From Yponomeuta sedellus (Eukaryota > Arthropoda > Insecta > Lepidoptera > Yponomeutidae): a stretch of 64,000 nt of DNA. The translations under genes and the position numbers were made by a program. Each line of letters begins with the position of its first letter. The stretch's first letter is position 1. Shown one piece after another: positions 1 to 32,800 of the stretch. The stretch is taken from NCBI GenBank assembly GCA_934045075.1, contig OW203749.1:4244804-4308803 (forward strand). The letters run 5' to 3'. The notes beneath the pieces are model-generated. The model worked only from the letters and a program-made list of their open reading frames with translations. It did no database searches and had not been told where the DNA came from.

Positions 1-25
1 CTGTCAAACTCGCACTAAGCACTCG
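1..25 (+). mobile_element. Rep-A MITE, right end only
   Basis: Matches the last 25 bp of the full Rep-A copies at 21484 and 34326; the rest lies left of the window. Confidence 0.7.
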
Positions 26-127
26 GGTCGACGGTCGGTGGGCAGACCATTGTGAAAGCGAGTTCGTTTAGTCGGATCACAGAAACGGAGCGGCTGTGAA
101 GCATTGGACGAAACTGGCAAAGGACCT

Positions 128-1535
128 GGGAGCCAATTCTCACTTCAATAGCAAATAAGTCGACTCTAAGTTTGGTATACGACTGCAGCGCCCCCTGCAG
201 TACAATTCCAGCGAACTGCGATCCCCAACCCGCATGCCCAGCGTTGGGATTATGGGCATTACCCCCTATGATAGCACAACGTGGCGCTCTTTAGGGGAGG
301 GCTATGTCCAGCAGTGGACTAGTATAGCCTGACGACGACGACGATGACTCTAAGGCGTATGACTTGAATTCTACATAAAAAGTCGAACGAAAACCAAAAT
401 CTGTATTCTGAACGCCATACGACATTGAATTTGAATAAGAAAATGTCTAATGACTCTGTCGAGTTATCTTATCTCATTTTGCGACAAATGTCTAAGCCTT
501 TGAATATTTTGCGTGTACGCTTTCAATTCGTATGGGCGAGAATCGGCTCCCAGGGATTGTCACATTTGTCGCATAAAAATGAGATACGATACAGACAGAG
601 TCAGTAGACATTAATTTTCTCATTCGAATTGAATCTAGCATGGCGTTTAAAATACAGATTTTTGCTGTCGTTCTACTTTAAATGTAGAATTCAAGTCATA
701 AGCCTTAAGAGTCGTATACGAATTATTGCTAATGAAGTAAGAATTGGCCCTAGATTTTGGCTGTCGCTAGACTTTTTGACTCTGACTCTGTCGAATGACT
801 CTGTCAAGTTATCTTATCTAATTTGCGACAAAATGTCTAAGCCTTCGAATATTTTGCGTGTACGCTTTCAATTCGTATGGGCGAGAATCGGCTCCCAGGG
901 ATTGTCACATTTGTCGCATAAAAATGAGATACGATAACTATACAGAGTCAGTACACATTTATTTTCTCATTCCAGTTGAATCTAACATGGCGTTTAGAAT
1001 ACAGATTTTGGCTGTCGTTCTACTTCAAATGTAGAATCCAAGTCATAAGCCTTAAGAGTCGTATACGAATTATTGCTAATGAAGTAAGAATTGGCCCTTG
1101 ATTTTGGCTGTCGCTCGACTTTTTGACTCTGACTCTGTCGAATGACTCTGTCAAGTTATCTTATCTAATTTGCGACAAAATGTCCAAGCCTTCGAATATT
1201 TTGAGTGTACGCTTTCAATTCGTATGGGCGAGAATCGGCTCCCAGGGATTGTCACATTTGTCGCATAAAAATGAGATACGATAACTATACAGAGTCAGTA
1301 CACATTTATTTTCTCATTCCAGTTGAATCTAACATGGCGTTTAGAATACAGATTTTGGCTGTCATTCTACTTCAAATGTAGAATCCAAGTCATAAGCCTT
1401 AAGAGTCGTATACGAATTATTGCTAATGAAGTAAGAATTGGCCCCAGATTTTGGCTGTCGCTCGACTTTATTATGTAGAATTCAAGTTATAAGCCTTATG
1501 AGTCGTATACGAATTATTGCTAATGAAGTGGGAAT
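128..1535. repeat. Rep-B tandem array with nested Rep-G
   Basis: Starts with the Rep-B terminal motif GGGAGCCAATTCTC at 128. It is interrupted at about 185-345 by a Rep-G fragment (CTGCAGTACAAT ... GTGGACTAGTATAGCC) and then runs as about three head-to-tail units with a period near 347 bp (recurring landmark AATTTGCGACAAAATGTC near 821 and 1168). Single copies occur at 41771 and 63345. Short open frames here are by-products of the repeat. Confidence 0.75.
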
Positions 1536-1711
1536 TGGCTTCCAGATGGGATGGCGTGAAAGGGAAGAGGCCTATGCGCAACAGTGGGCTCTGTTTATGG
1601 GCTGATTAGGTGAATAGGTAGATGATTTTGCTGACGCTACCTACCCCAAAGTATAGGTCTGAATTGGTTGCGACTAGTTTACACTGGCTTACATTGGTTA
1701 CGCTTATTATA

Positions 1712-1880
1712 AAAAAAACCTATTTAGAGGCTAAAAAAATCACCCATGCCGGGACTCGAACCCGCGACCTCTGGCTAGCCGTGCCAGGTCGTGGGTTCGA
1801 GTCCCGGCATGGGTGGAATTTTCAGCCTCTAAATAGGTTTTTAAAAATGGTCCTTAGCACGCGTTAGTGCATTAAAAAGA
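1712..1880. mobile_element. Rep-D palindromic SINE dimer (imperfect)
   Basis: Two oppositely oriented tRNA-like halves face each other: a minus copy 1712-1774 and a plus copy 1780-1880 ending TTAGTGCATTAAAAA. Arms of about 60 bp meet at the anticodon-arm region. The B box GGTTCGAGTCC is visible on both arms. Confidence 0.75.
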
Positions 1881-1890
1881 ATATAATTAC

Positions 1891-2070
1891 GCGTCTGTCT
1901 ACCATGCAAGAGGTCCCAGGTTCGAATCCCGGCTGGGAACAAAAAAAACCCAGGTCTTTGATGTTTACATGTTTGTGATGTCGTTGTTTCTGGTTCCCAC
2001 GACACAGGGTATCCTAGTGTGGGGCCAGAAGCAATGTATGTGCTTGTATGTAAATGTTAATGTTATTATG
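1891..2070 (+). mobile_element. Rep-E tRNA-like SINE, 5' truncated
   Basis: Contains ACCATGCAAGAGGTCCC, B-box GGTTCGAATCC, an A-run, then the body GATGTTTACATGTTTGTGAT and GACACAGGGTATCCTAGTGT. The A-box half is missing. Confidence 0.7.
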
Positions 2071-2164
2071 TCCACATACTATGGACACATAATTATGGTT
2101 GTGTGTACGAGTATAGTCAATGATAATTCTTGTGGGTTAGCCACGATGCCCGATTATTTGTATA

Positions 2165-2335
2165 TATTGGCTAAACCTAGTATCAGCCATTAGGGTTTGG
2201 TTGGACCTAGTGCTAGCCGGAATGATACCAGCTAAATCTAGTTTTACCCGAAAACAATCGGCTAATACTAGATTTAACCAAGAGGCAATGGCTACACCTA
2301 GTTCTAACCGGCTAAAGCTAGGAGCAGCCGCGCTT
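2165..2335. repeat. Degenerate GGCTAA..CTAG tandem repeat
   Basis: About six imperfect repetitions of a motif like GGCTAAACCTAGTTCTAACC in about 170 bp, with spacers of 5-15 bp. Confidence 0.55.
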
Positions 2336-2354
2336 CGGGTTTCAGCCGTAACAT

Positions 2355-2412
2355 AATGTTGAACGCCATACTTTAAATTATTAAATATATTTAAACTTTG
2401 GCGTTCAACATT
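2355..2412. repeat. Inverted repeat, 14-bp arms
   Basis: Perfect arms AATGTTGAACGCCA and TGGCGTTCAACATT around a 30-bp AT-rich loop. Confidence 0.7.
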
Positions 2413-2685
2413 GGTTTAGGTGTGTAGCATTATATTGCTTCAAAATTAACAAACTAAATAAACATTGCATAAAATTATTATTATAATATGTAGTTATTAT
2501 TCTAAGAGCAAAAGTAAAAATTAAAATTTGCAGCTGTTCAAATACGCAGTCCAATCGCCGCCGCCGCCGCGGAAGATTTTAGTTTGTTAGGTCACACTTC
2601 AAATATGGTCACACAATATTTTGATCAATATTTTGTGGATGACATTCATCCCCGTGGTGGAGTATACCATATTTATTTCTAACTA

Positions 2686-2866
2686 CCTGACCCAGCAAAC
2701 TTCGTACCGCCTAACAGTCGATTCTTTTTTTTTTTCATTTTCCCTCCGTAAGAACCATCCTCGTACTTCAAGGAATATTCTAAAAGAATTAACGAAATCG
2801 GTTCAGCTGCTCTCGAGATGTGCGCTTACCAACACATTCAGCTATTCATTTTTATACTATAGATTA
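2686..2866 (+). mobile_element. RTE-like non-LTR repeat fragment
   Basis: Shares TGACCCAGC.AACTTCGTACC, CCGTAAGAACCATCCTCGT and GCTCTCGAGAT with the triple copy at 32334-32800 and the minus copy at 47885-48000. The non-LTR assignment is inference. Confidence 0.55.
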
Positions 2867-2956
2867 TTTTAAAAAACTTTTTATAATGAAAAAACCGACT
2901 TCACGAAACACAAAAGAAGTGTTCGATGTTTTTCTCATGAATGATGGTGATATGGT

Positions 2957-3160
2957 ATCAACCCTTGCATGTCCCCACTGGGGCAAGGATCTCTTCCTGC
3001 ATCGCAGCAAGGTTGTGCCATACTCCACCACGGGGGCAAAGTCCGGGTTGATGGAGGATTGTCCCTCATGGCCAATCTGCGGTGGGCACGTTTGACTATT
3101 AAGCCCATATCTAGGAGAGAGCTAGAGAAAGCCTGTGCTCTGCAAGCTACATTATAAATG
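2957..3160 (+). repeat. Rep-C fragment joined to Rep-V SINE
   Basis: Rep-C head to about 3063 (CCACTGGGGCAAGGATCTCT, CCATACTCCACCACGGGGGC), then the Rep-V motif CCAATCTGCGGTGGGCACG and its AGAGAAAGCCTGTG tail. Confidence 0.6.
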
Positions 3161-4850
3161 TATATTCTACTTACCTACCTAAAGATAGAACACGACCTCA
3201 ACGTCTCATCAGTTAGCAATGACGTCGATAATGGTCATTGTACTGTTTCTTAAGCTAACGATAACGTGCTTACACCAGGTTTCCCGTACGCCACAATCTG
3301 TCTACTTTTAACTGCAGTCAGTTGACTAGTGCTTATAACTTACCTACCTCACGCAGAAATATAGATTTAATTTGTTAACTTATTTACACGCCATTATCGC
3401 CATGACACGCTGAAAATTAGCGCCCCTAGTTTTCATTTTAAAATCTAGCGCCCATCCTATTGACAGAACAAAATTCACGATAAGACAAGATAAGAATATT
3501 AAACCATGGTTATTCAAATTTTTTTTACTATTTATTTTAATTGTAACATTTCTTTTTTGTGTTAACTGTATTTTTTTGCAATAGACCTTATTCTTTTCTT
3601 ATTCTATAAAAGAAACCCTAAAACTGCATTAACCGATTGTTAGTGTTCGAGAAACCGGTGGTTGTGCAATGTGTGCTAAATTCAATCAAAATTACATCAG
3701 TGAAGTTTGTTTGACCAGCTGCGAACTAGGTAAGGTATGTACGATGTCACACTGGGATGTAAAATTTAAAAATGATAATGATTTAAATATGAAAAAAAAA
3801 TAAAAAAGGTATTCAAAAAAAGAAGAAAAAATCTGTGAATGTCTTCTTACAGAAAGTTGTCTCTTTGTTTTTTTTTCCTATACGTCCGTGACGGCCTGTA
3901 AACTCGAATTACCAGCCTTGGTATGTTTTATAAACACACTTGTGCCCCAAACAATAAAGACTACGCACAAAGTCAGTGATATCTGAGTTGGTTTACAATT
4001 TCAAACAAAGAGATGCGTAATGAATAATGAATGACAAAAGGATGTTTTAACTTTAAACATTCTACATCGCCTTGTTGATAAAAATATTAATAAAGAAAAA
4101 GTTAAGGATTAGAGTATATTTAGTTACCTAGTGACGACACGATCCATTTGTCCATCCCATATTGGTAACTAATTAGATTAATTCAATAAAACACCAACAA
4201 ATGCGATTAGACACGTTTCACATTAGTAACTGACAGGAGAAAAATACACGATTTTGTCCAAGAGTACTTTTGTTACTGACATTACGAAAATTCAGTTTTC
4301 CGAACGGAAGTTTCAAAAACAAAACTTTTTCTTTTTTTCGCGGGCAAACGGCCTCCCGCGCCGCTGTTTCCCGCCTGACTGGCGATCTGACAGATGGCCA
4401 TCTAACATCGATGTCAAAACGTTTGCGACCAACTTCGTATTCACCCAACGAACACTAGCTCTTGTAGCTAAAGTGTTACTGGCTACAGTTTATTAGGAAC
4501 ATAGGAGAAAGAAAATTAATGCCGGAGACGGAGACCGCACAATAAGTCAAATATTTGCTCGAACGTTGATCGTAGGTTTTGTGTGTGAATATTTAGTTAA
4601 TTACTCACAATAGTCTTTGATAGTACCTAATCATTTCTTGTAATTCTTCTACCGAGTTAACTACCAAATCGGTTTTGTTTAAAGTAGCAACTCAATGAAA
4701 GTTAAAAGTTACCATTTCAAAATCTAGGTCATTTTGGAATACCATTGACAAAAACACCACCATTTCTTAAGCAGAAATCTGTAGATTAAATTGTTGCTAA
4801 AAATGTTCCCCACTTTTTCGTATTTTTTAAAAAGGTATCTGATATCTAAC
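3161..4850. other. Intergenic, no gene seen
   Basis: AT-rich DNA with short chance open frames only. A partial Rep-W arm (GTTAGTGTTCGAGAAACCGG) is near 3638-3660. Nothing else is supported. Confidence 0.5.
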
Positions 4851-4856
4851 CCACCT

Positions 4857-5305
4857 GGACTTGGCCCCCCTTGGTGGAGTATGGCCTAATCTTCCTGCTA
4901 TGCAGAAAGATATCCGTGCCCCAGCAGTGGGGATATACTTACTGCTGGGACACGCGGGTCTCTTCCTGCATCACAGGAAGGTTAGGCCATACTCCACCAC
5001 GGGGGCCAAGTCCGGGTTGCTGGAGGACTGTAAGACAGTGGCGGGCTTACTGTCAGAAGTTATCAAGCCGCCCATAAGGCCTCTGACATGACGTAACGGC
5101 TGTCATTACTTGACAGCCGGCACCAATGGCTTAACGTGCCTCGCGAAGTACGGAAGCGCCCGGAGAAATGCCACTATATTATAGCGGTAGTCACGGGACG
5201 GTCACCCATACTGCACCAGACCGCGCCTGTTGTTGCTTAATACAAGTGATTGATTCCAATCACTCGTTTCGACTAGGCCACGAGCGCTTCCGTACTAATG
5301 CGACT
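4857..5305 (+). repeat. Rep-C, full length with inverted head duplication
   Basis: A minus-oriented head (4857-4935) faces a plus-oriented full copy (about 4945-5305) that ends CTAGGCCACGAGCGCTTCC. Rep-C is an interspersed repeat of about 350-420 bp without coding capacity. Its class is unresolved. Confidence 0.7.
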
Positions 5306-5594
5306 CTAATTTTAACAACTATGCATTTTAGAGTCTTTAACTTCTCTCCTTGTTATCAGTACCTAGATTGACAGATTCTTAGCACGCGAGAAACCTCGCA
5401 CATGCTAAGGCCCCATCGGCCATTGCTGATGTCATAAAAGTAAAGTTCCTCCATATGTAAAATGTACCACGTTTTTAACGAAAGCGAAATGTAATCGAGT
5501 GAGTGATTCTCACGTTGCAGGGTACGTAAAACAAAAGATATTTGGAGTATCGCCAACGAAAACATTGTAGCAATGGACGTATGAATGAACGTTA

Positions 5595-6490
5595 AAGGTG
5601 TATTTACACGGGTCAATTTTAGCCGTGCGGCTAGTAGCTTCACTAATTGCCTTATCCAGTCGCATCGCTTGCCTATTTATAACACAGGTGACTAAAAGAC
5701 CGGTGGCTAAAGGTGTATTTACACGGGTCGATTTTAGCCGTGCGACTAGTCGCTTCTCAACTCGTCTCATCCAGTCGCATCGCTTGCCTGTAACTGAAAT
5801 AGCCTGTGGCTCGGCCATTTTCTTCCAAAATGTTCAGCAGAATGGGTGTTCGTGCCGGTACATATCGAAATACTTGAAGGAATTGTTTGCGAAAGAATTG
5901 CCTGAGTTACAAAAAGAGATAAAGAAACAAAAGAAAATCTTATTCTCTTGGGTTCCATAAACATGGAAGCCTTTCACTGTGCCGTAAAACTGTACCGTAT
6001 TATTTTTATTCATGGTTGTTTACCCAAACTATATGTACGTAGTATCGCGGTAGCGGAATATTCTATGCGAAAAACACCCTCATGCGACGAGCGATTGCCT
6101 GCAACTGATCGATTGCACGGTCGATTTTAGTCACCCGCTGAATGTGACTTTTTGCCGCACGGCAAAAGTCGGCACGCACCCAACTTTGGGGCCTGCGTTT
6201 TAGTCTCTTGCAGCCTAGCCAAATTGCTATTTAGACCTTTGATTTCAGCCGTGCGGCATTAGTCACCCGTATAAAGCCCACTTAAGTCATTCTCAAATTT
6301 TAGCAGAATTGGTGTTAGTGCCGGAATTGAATTAGTTATATTGCCAGTAATATTGCATATTGCATTAACTATTGCCGCACGGCAAAAGTCTTTGGGAGCC
6401 TGCGATTTTAGTCACTTGCAGTCTAGCCGAATTGCTATTTAGACGGTTGATTTTAGCCGTGCGGCATTAGTCGCCCGTGTAAACCCCACT
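5595..6490. repeat. Rep-J array of MITE-like units
   Basis: Direct and inverted units built around TTTTAGCCGTGCGGC and GCCGCACGGCAAAAGTC, with TTTACACGGG(T/C)CGA ends. Plus-oriented units start near 5600 and 5708; inverted parts lie near 6150-6270 and 6373-6485. Confidence 0.65.
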
Positions 6491-6734
6491 TAAACCTATA
6501 GCTTGCCAAAACAGTCTAAATTAAAGAGCATTATAAATTATTATTATATTCAAAGTGTTCATAAAGTATTTATAGTGAGTGATTGTATTGAAACAACGTT
6601 GCGCCTAAAGCACTAATTGAAACTGTTTCTTCTCTATCGATAAATTAAACGACTTGTGCAACTTAGATCAAAGTTTTTTTACCACAGCAGACAGACTCGA
6701 AAAAATATAAAAGTATTTAAATATTAAAATTTCC

Positions 6735-6840
6735 AATCCGCGGTGAGCACGCGTAGTCATTAAGCCCGTAGGTACTCTCTTTTTATCTCTCTTTGAGAGA
6801 AGCCCTACTGTGCTGTGGGAGTAGGACGTAGGACGTTCTA
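6735..6840 (+). mobile_element. Rep-V SINE fragment
   Basis: CCAATCCGCGGTGAGCACGC, AAGCCCGTA and TTTGAGAGAAGCCCT. Other copies lie at 14590, 39543, 43425, 51160 and 56690. Confidence 0.55.
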
Positions 6841-7009
6841 CATTAAAAAACGTACTCACAGGTCTGAAGTTTATACTCTCTCTCTAGGTTTTAAAAGTGC
6901 GAAATATCGAGTTACGCTTATAATAAAAGAAATATTAAGTTTTCCAATAAGGGGTTGAATTACCGGGGGTATGGGTAATAAAAACATTATTTTACGAGAT
7001 AGATATGTC

Positions 7010-7708
7010 ACCGGAAAATAACAAGATCCGCCAGTTTATAAATTTCCTAGGAAAATTTAAAGTTTCGTAGGATTGTAAACGAGATTTATTATATATCCTC
7101 CTAAGCCTTGGAGGTAACACTTACTTCAAGTCTTCTAAAACTACGTAGATTTTGAAGAATTTTTTCTTCTTGTTCTACAAAAAATTATGAGGAAAATATT
7201 GGACCCGGATCAGTAAGTTTGTGTGAATTAAGAAATAATCCCCCCCACCCCCCATCCCTCCCCCTCTAACCCCAAACCCCTATTGAGGTAGTTTATTTCT
7301 AAACTGTTACCTAAGAATATTCTACCTACCTAGTTTTAAAGTAAAAATACTGTTAGGTAGGTAATCGAAACTGATCAATATAAACTAGTTTGACAAGTTT
7401 AATCGTACTTAAGTCTATGGACACAAGCATTGCTCCTGTCGACATCAACCAATCAGAAAGCAGTGTGTTATTTGCCGTATTTTATAAAAGCGTAAAATAA
7501 AAAGCTCTTCTGTGATTGGTCGAACTGTTTAGAATCTTACGAATGGATATCCGTTAGTTTATAAATTAACCACGAGACTTCGCAAATTAATAAATTAGCG
7601 AAAATGTGGGCGTAAAATAATACAATTTATCTCTCGTTTACAATCCTACGAAAGTTTATAAATTACCTAGGAAATTTATAAACTTGCGGATCTTGTTATC
7701 TTCCGGTG
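7010..7708. mobile_element. Rep-K foldback element
   Basis: About 77-bp imperfect inverted ends: CACCGGAAAATAACAAGATC on the left and its near-complement at 7689-7708. Both arms include TTTATAAATTTCCTAGG and GTAGGATTGTAAACGAGA. The middle holds a C-rich run (7240-7275) and a segment also present at 56975-57130. Confidence 0.7.
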
Positions 7709-7789
7709 CAATATAACTCAAACATACGCGCTGCATGAAAATTATTAAGGCCTCATACTGTGGTGACGTCATAATTAAAGCCCAACTTA

Positions 7790-8071
7790 AGGACCATCCA
7801 TAAATTACGTCACACGCTCAGAACAATAACTAAGGGGGGGGGGCGACGAAGTGTGACATTGACGTGACGTCCCATTTCCAAATCTACGTGATAAATTTGA
7901 ATTCAATTATTTTTAAATGTAAAATTGCAAAATTTGTGACGTCACACTAGGGAGCACAGAGTACCAATATATAAAGGGAGGGAGAGTCCACAAATGTGAC
8001 CAGCTGTGACAAGGACGGGGAGAGGTCAAAAAATCGCGAAATTCGTATGACGTAATTGTGGATGGTCCGTT
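7790..8071. mobile_element. Rep-Y MITE
   Basis: Terminal inverted repeats AAGGACCATCCATAAATTAC and, at the right end, GTAATTGTGGATGGTCCGTT. Internal GACGTCAC motifs and a poly-G run; non-coding. Confidence 0.65.
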
Positions 8072-8125
8072 ATATGATGTTTTTGTACCGCACACCACAA
8101 CAAAAACACGTCATAGAATTGGTGG

Positions 8126-8390
8126 TTTGTGGTGTCGGCCTAGAGAATAGCACCAACCCAAATTCTTCCCGCGGGTATCGTAAAAGGAGACTAAGGGACA
8201 CAAACCGGGGGGTGGGTAGCAGCGCCCCCCTGCAGTACAATCCCACCAAACTGCGATCCCCAACCCGCATGCCCAGCGCGGGGATTATGGGGATTATCCC
8301 CCAATGATGGCACAACCTTGCGCTATGGCGCTCATTAGGGGAGGGCTATGTCCAGCAGTGGACTAATATAGCCTGAAGATGAAGAATTGG
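8126..8390 (+). repeat. Rep-G, near full length
   Basis: From TTGTGGTGTCGGCCTAGAGA through AATTCTTCCCGCGGGTATCG to GGGGAGGGCTATGTCCAGCA. Minus copy at 46808-47042; fragments at 185, 23507 and 26312. No coding capacity seen. Confidence 0.65.
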
Positions 8391-8439
8391 ACCAAAATTG
8401 GACGGGTGAATTTATGAAATGTATTATGTAGTCGAAAGG

Positions 8440-8912
8440 AAAAATTTAAAAACCTATTTAGAGGCTAAAAATTTCACCCATGCCGGGATTCGAACCCGCA
8501 ACCTCTGGCTATCCGTACCAGCGCTCTACCAATTGAGCCAATGGGCGACTCACGGCATCAGTGAAATTTCGAACCTCTTTACACTATTCTCTGTATTACG
8601 TACAGGCAGCGACATCTGACTTAAGCAAATTGCATTACTTACAGCCCCGACTACCTACTTTGCAGTTAGGTTTAACATCGGAACGATATCACCCACATGA
8701 TTATACTATTTTTTTTTTATTTTTAATGCACTAACCCGTGCTAAGGAACAAATTTAAAAACCTATTTAGAGGCAAAAAATTTCACCCATGCCGGGATTCG
8801 AACCCGCAACCTCTGGCTATCCGTACCAGCGCTCTACCAATTGAGCCAATGGGCGACTCGCGGCATCAGTGAAATTTCGAACCTCTTTACACTACTATTC
8901 TCTGTATTACGT
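8440..8912 (-). mobile_element. Two Rep-D tRNA-like SINEs in tandem
   Basis: Head-to-tail minus copies at about 8440-8715 and 8720-8912, each with B-box GGTTCGAATCC and a tRNA-like cloverleaf. On the minus strand CGCCCAT pairs with ATGGGTG as acceptor stem. These are near-identical to the copies at 28397 and 39273, implying youth. Confidence 0.75.
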
Positions 8913-9189
8913 ACGTAATTAAACAGGGTTAAATTAAGACAGGTATGTAGGTCAAACTTTACATATTTGTTGCAGTGCAGTCTTCCTCAACGCAACTGAT
9001 TAGAGTGTGGGACCCTATCATCGTCTCCCTATGAAATGTTTGATGTGCAGTCGACTGTACCTAGAGGTTATATTCTCAACTCAAGTGCCAAAGATTGAGT
9101 TAGCCAGATTAGATTCATAAATACAGAAAAGGTGATCACGAGAAAATACATATCGTTATTATTACCTTCAAATGTAGGTATCATTATCC

Positions 9190-9229
9190 CATTATCCTCT
9201 CACATACATGGGTATGTGAGAGGATAATG
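9190..9229. repeat. Perfect 18-bp inverted repeat
   Basis: CATTATCCTCTCACATAC, 4-nt loop ATGG, then its exact complement. It would form a tight hairpin. Confidence 0.8.
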
Positions 9230-11340
9230 AACTTCCATAAACTTATTATGGAATAAGTTTTTCATAGGATGGAACGTAAAGATGTTAATGAAGTTACGGA
9301 ACGGCTAAATGTTGCCAGAACAAGTTTTCCCCGCCATTCGGGGTGTTGTGCATCATGTTACATCAGTCAAGAACGCCATGCTTTAATTAGTTAACAAAGT
9401 GCTACAGGTGGTAGGCAAAAAATCATGAGTTTATTGACGTCACACTTTGCAAGGTAAAGATAATGAGAACAGCTGTCTCTGTTGTGAAAAAATGTATCTC
9501 AAACTGCCTTAAGCTGCGCCACAGTAGCACTAAAGTAAACTATTACGAAGGCGCCAAATGTTATTAGAACAGGACAGGAAAATAAACAAAAAAACACTTT
9601 AACTTCTGCTCCCCCATGGTACACTTTTCAAAAAATAAACATAGATAGAACAATTGAACATACATGGAACAATTGCTTCTTATTTCTTAACCTATGATTA
9701 GATTTTATAAATCACAAAAAAAATCTAAATCGGCATATATTTCTATCTATCAACAGCTGCTACATTCATACCCTTTGCCTACGCTAGCGCCATTTTAGAG
9801 AGTTTTTCAATGTTATTTATTGCTTATAGTTAGACACTTTGTCAACTTTCCCCTTATAATTATGACATCCTCATATCCGTGGCAATATGAGATTCATTGG
9901 AAAAGTGAACCATCGCTTTTCTACCTACATACGACTTATACATGAATCTTAAGTATTTCAAATACCCGAAACATAAAAACATTCGGTGTAATTAATAAAG
10001 ATTAGCTTCCTCTAAAGACTCCTCAAATTCAGTTTAATTATAACAGTAAATTGTCTGCATAATGATTGTTTAAAAAAATCATGATTTTATAAGTAAATAA
10101 GTGTGTAGCTACGAAGCTAAAAGTTGTTACTTTCACTGCCTAGAAGTGTGCCTAGAAGTAGTATACAGACTAGATAATTATTATTGTTATGGGTGGATTC
10201 AAGCCTGGGTTTTTTGCGTTCTGTGAACTAGCCACCCCAATGTTGACGGCCATGAAAAAGAATTCCGTCGTGCGAACGAAAAAATTCTGCATTGATAATT
10301 TTGTTTTCAAAAATTCACACCTTAATACCAGTGAAATTAACGTAAATATGTGTTCAATTAGTAGTTTGGTGCCCTAAGAATGTCCTTAGCAGTCGACAAC
10401 AACATCATTCTACTGGAATAGGCGGTAAAAAACGTGAGTAATTAAAAATTGCCGTGGCGTTTTTTTTGTCATTTGAGGGAAACCTGTCATAGAGGCACAA
10501 TTTTTTATGCTTATTACGTTTATTGATTACTTTTGTTCGTGGCTGCGCTGCCTGGCTGCCATCGTAACGTCTTTCTCCAGCGATATTGTGCGAACATAAC
10601 AACGCGCGAAAAGTTTACTTGGTTTATTTATAGTTTTAAAAGCAACTTTTGTGGTGCTAACCATTAACAAGCGCTTTAATAATAGGAACTGAAAAAATTG
10701 CCATTTCGACGAACTTGTCAAAGGTTGAGATCTACGTGTTCATATGTCGCGTTTGAACAAATACTTTTTTTAAATATAACCTCTTTGGTGCGAAGGTTCA
10801 TTGTGTACAATGTTAATTGGAGTTTAGCCTTGAACTAAGATCTGTCTGTAACACAGACAGAGAATGTCCACCTTCCAATAGACAAAAATAATTCTTCGTC
10901 CTTTGGATATAATCACACGGAGCTAATCGTAATATAATTAGCTGCGTATTAACAACTAACATATTACGTTAAATATGGAGCGATAGTAGCACAACTGTAA
11001 AATTTGTACCTTATGAATGATGTTACACATTCGAATCTCAGATTACCAATTACATTCTGAGTTACTACTAGAAAGTATGCTACATCTAAGTTCTAGCTAT
11101 TTAGATATAGGTCATGAGACAGATTATAAGGAAAAAAGTTTTGTTGTGAATTTGTAGTAGTAAAAACCATTTTTAAAACCACTAGTAACTGTTAAGGAAA
11201 TTATTGTGAGGTAACCTGAGTGTCCTGATGTGTTCACATACCTCAATAATTGCTACATATAGTGGTCCAGCTGTGAGGCTAATTGAGAAGTCTTCTCTAC
11301 TGCCTAGTTAGTTTATTTCTCGGTACAATAAAGAATAATA
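9230..11340. other. Upstream region of gene 1, no coding seen
   Basis: AT-rich. A donor-like AAC|GTGAGTA at 10432 could end a non-coding first exon of gene 1, since an acceptor lies at 11574, but the promoter cannot be fixed by eye. A Rep-V related stretch (GTGAGGTAACCTGAGTGTCC) is near 11206-11330. Confidence 0.35.
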
Positions 11341-11593
11341 TTTATTTTATTTATTTATTCATTGAAATAAATTGTTAGATTGCAAACAAAGCAAAACCGT
11401 TGCACATATAATTATGTTACCTCTGAGTTAAAATAGAAAAATTATTCCGCACACAATTTTTGAATTAAGAAGATATCATCGCACTCTTTCCATTTAACTG
11501 TTCCCATTACTCCAATACAAAGTTTGGTTATATATCTATGTTTTACGATTTACCATCTGGTTGATAATTTGCAGGTAAAATAAGACCAATAAA

Positions 11594-32253
<20,660 letters not shown>

Positions 32254-32333
32254 TTTGGGCCGCGGGAGACGGTGACTTGGGAGATATGACGCCAGTATTC
32301 CCGGAGTCATTACACATGTTTATAATATGTATG

Positions 32334-32800
32334 CTAGCCGACCCAGCGAACTTAATACCGCCCTCAGAACAATAATTGTTCTGAGGTACCGCCTAACAGT
32401 CGATTCTTTATTTATTTTTCTCTCCGTAAGAACCATCCTCACGCTTGAAGGAATATTCAAAAAGATTATCAGCGTAATCGGTTCAGCAGCTCTCGAGATT
32501 TGCGTTTACCAACACATTCAGCGATTCTTTTTTATATTATAGAAAGACTAGCTGACCCAACGAACATCGTACCGCCTAACAGTCGATTCTTTAATTATTT
32601 TTTTTTCTCCGTAAGAACCATCCTCGTGCTTCAAGGAATATTCTAAAAAAAGAATTAGCGAAATCGGTCCAGCTGCTCTCGAGATTTGTGCTTAACAACA
32701 CATTCAGCGATTCATTTTTATATTATAGAAGACTAGCTGACCCAGCGAACTTCGTACCGCCTAACAGTCGATTCTTTAATTTTTTTTTTCTTTCCGTAAG
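32334..32800 (+). mobile_element. Three tandem RTE-like repeats after gene 1
   Basis: Units start near 32334, 32547 and 32731 with CTAGC(T/C)GACCCA(G/A)CGAAC and carry CCGCCTAACAGTCGATTCTT and TCTCGAGATTTG. The first has a perfect 24-bp palindrome (CCTCAGAACAAT plus complement, 32362-32385). They lie in the probable 3' UTR or flank of gene 1. Confidence 0.65.

Noticed and set aside
5356..5964. Several overlapping open frames of 65-120 codons
   Set aside because: They fall in the Rep-J array and change with its repeats; no domain or splice support.
8440..8620. True tRNA genes in the Rep-D and Rep-E copies
   Set aside because: A and B boxes are present, but the T-stem pairs poorly, copies are dispersed with SINE bodies and tails, and the anticodon loops are not those of a normal gene with this variable loop.
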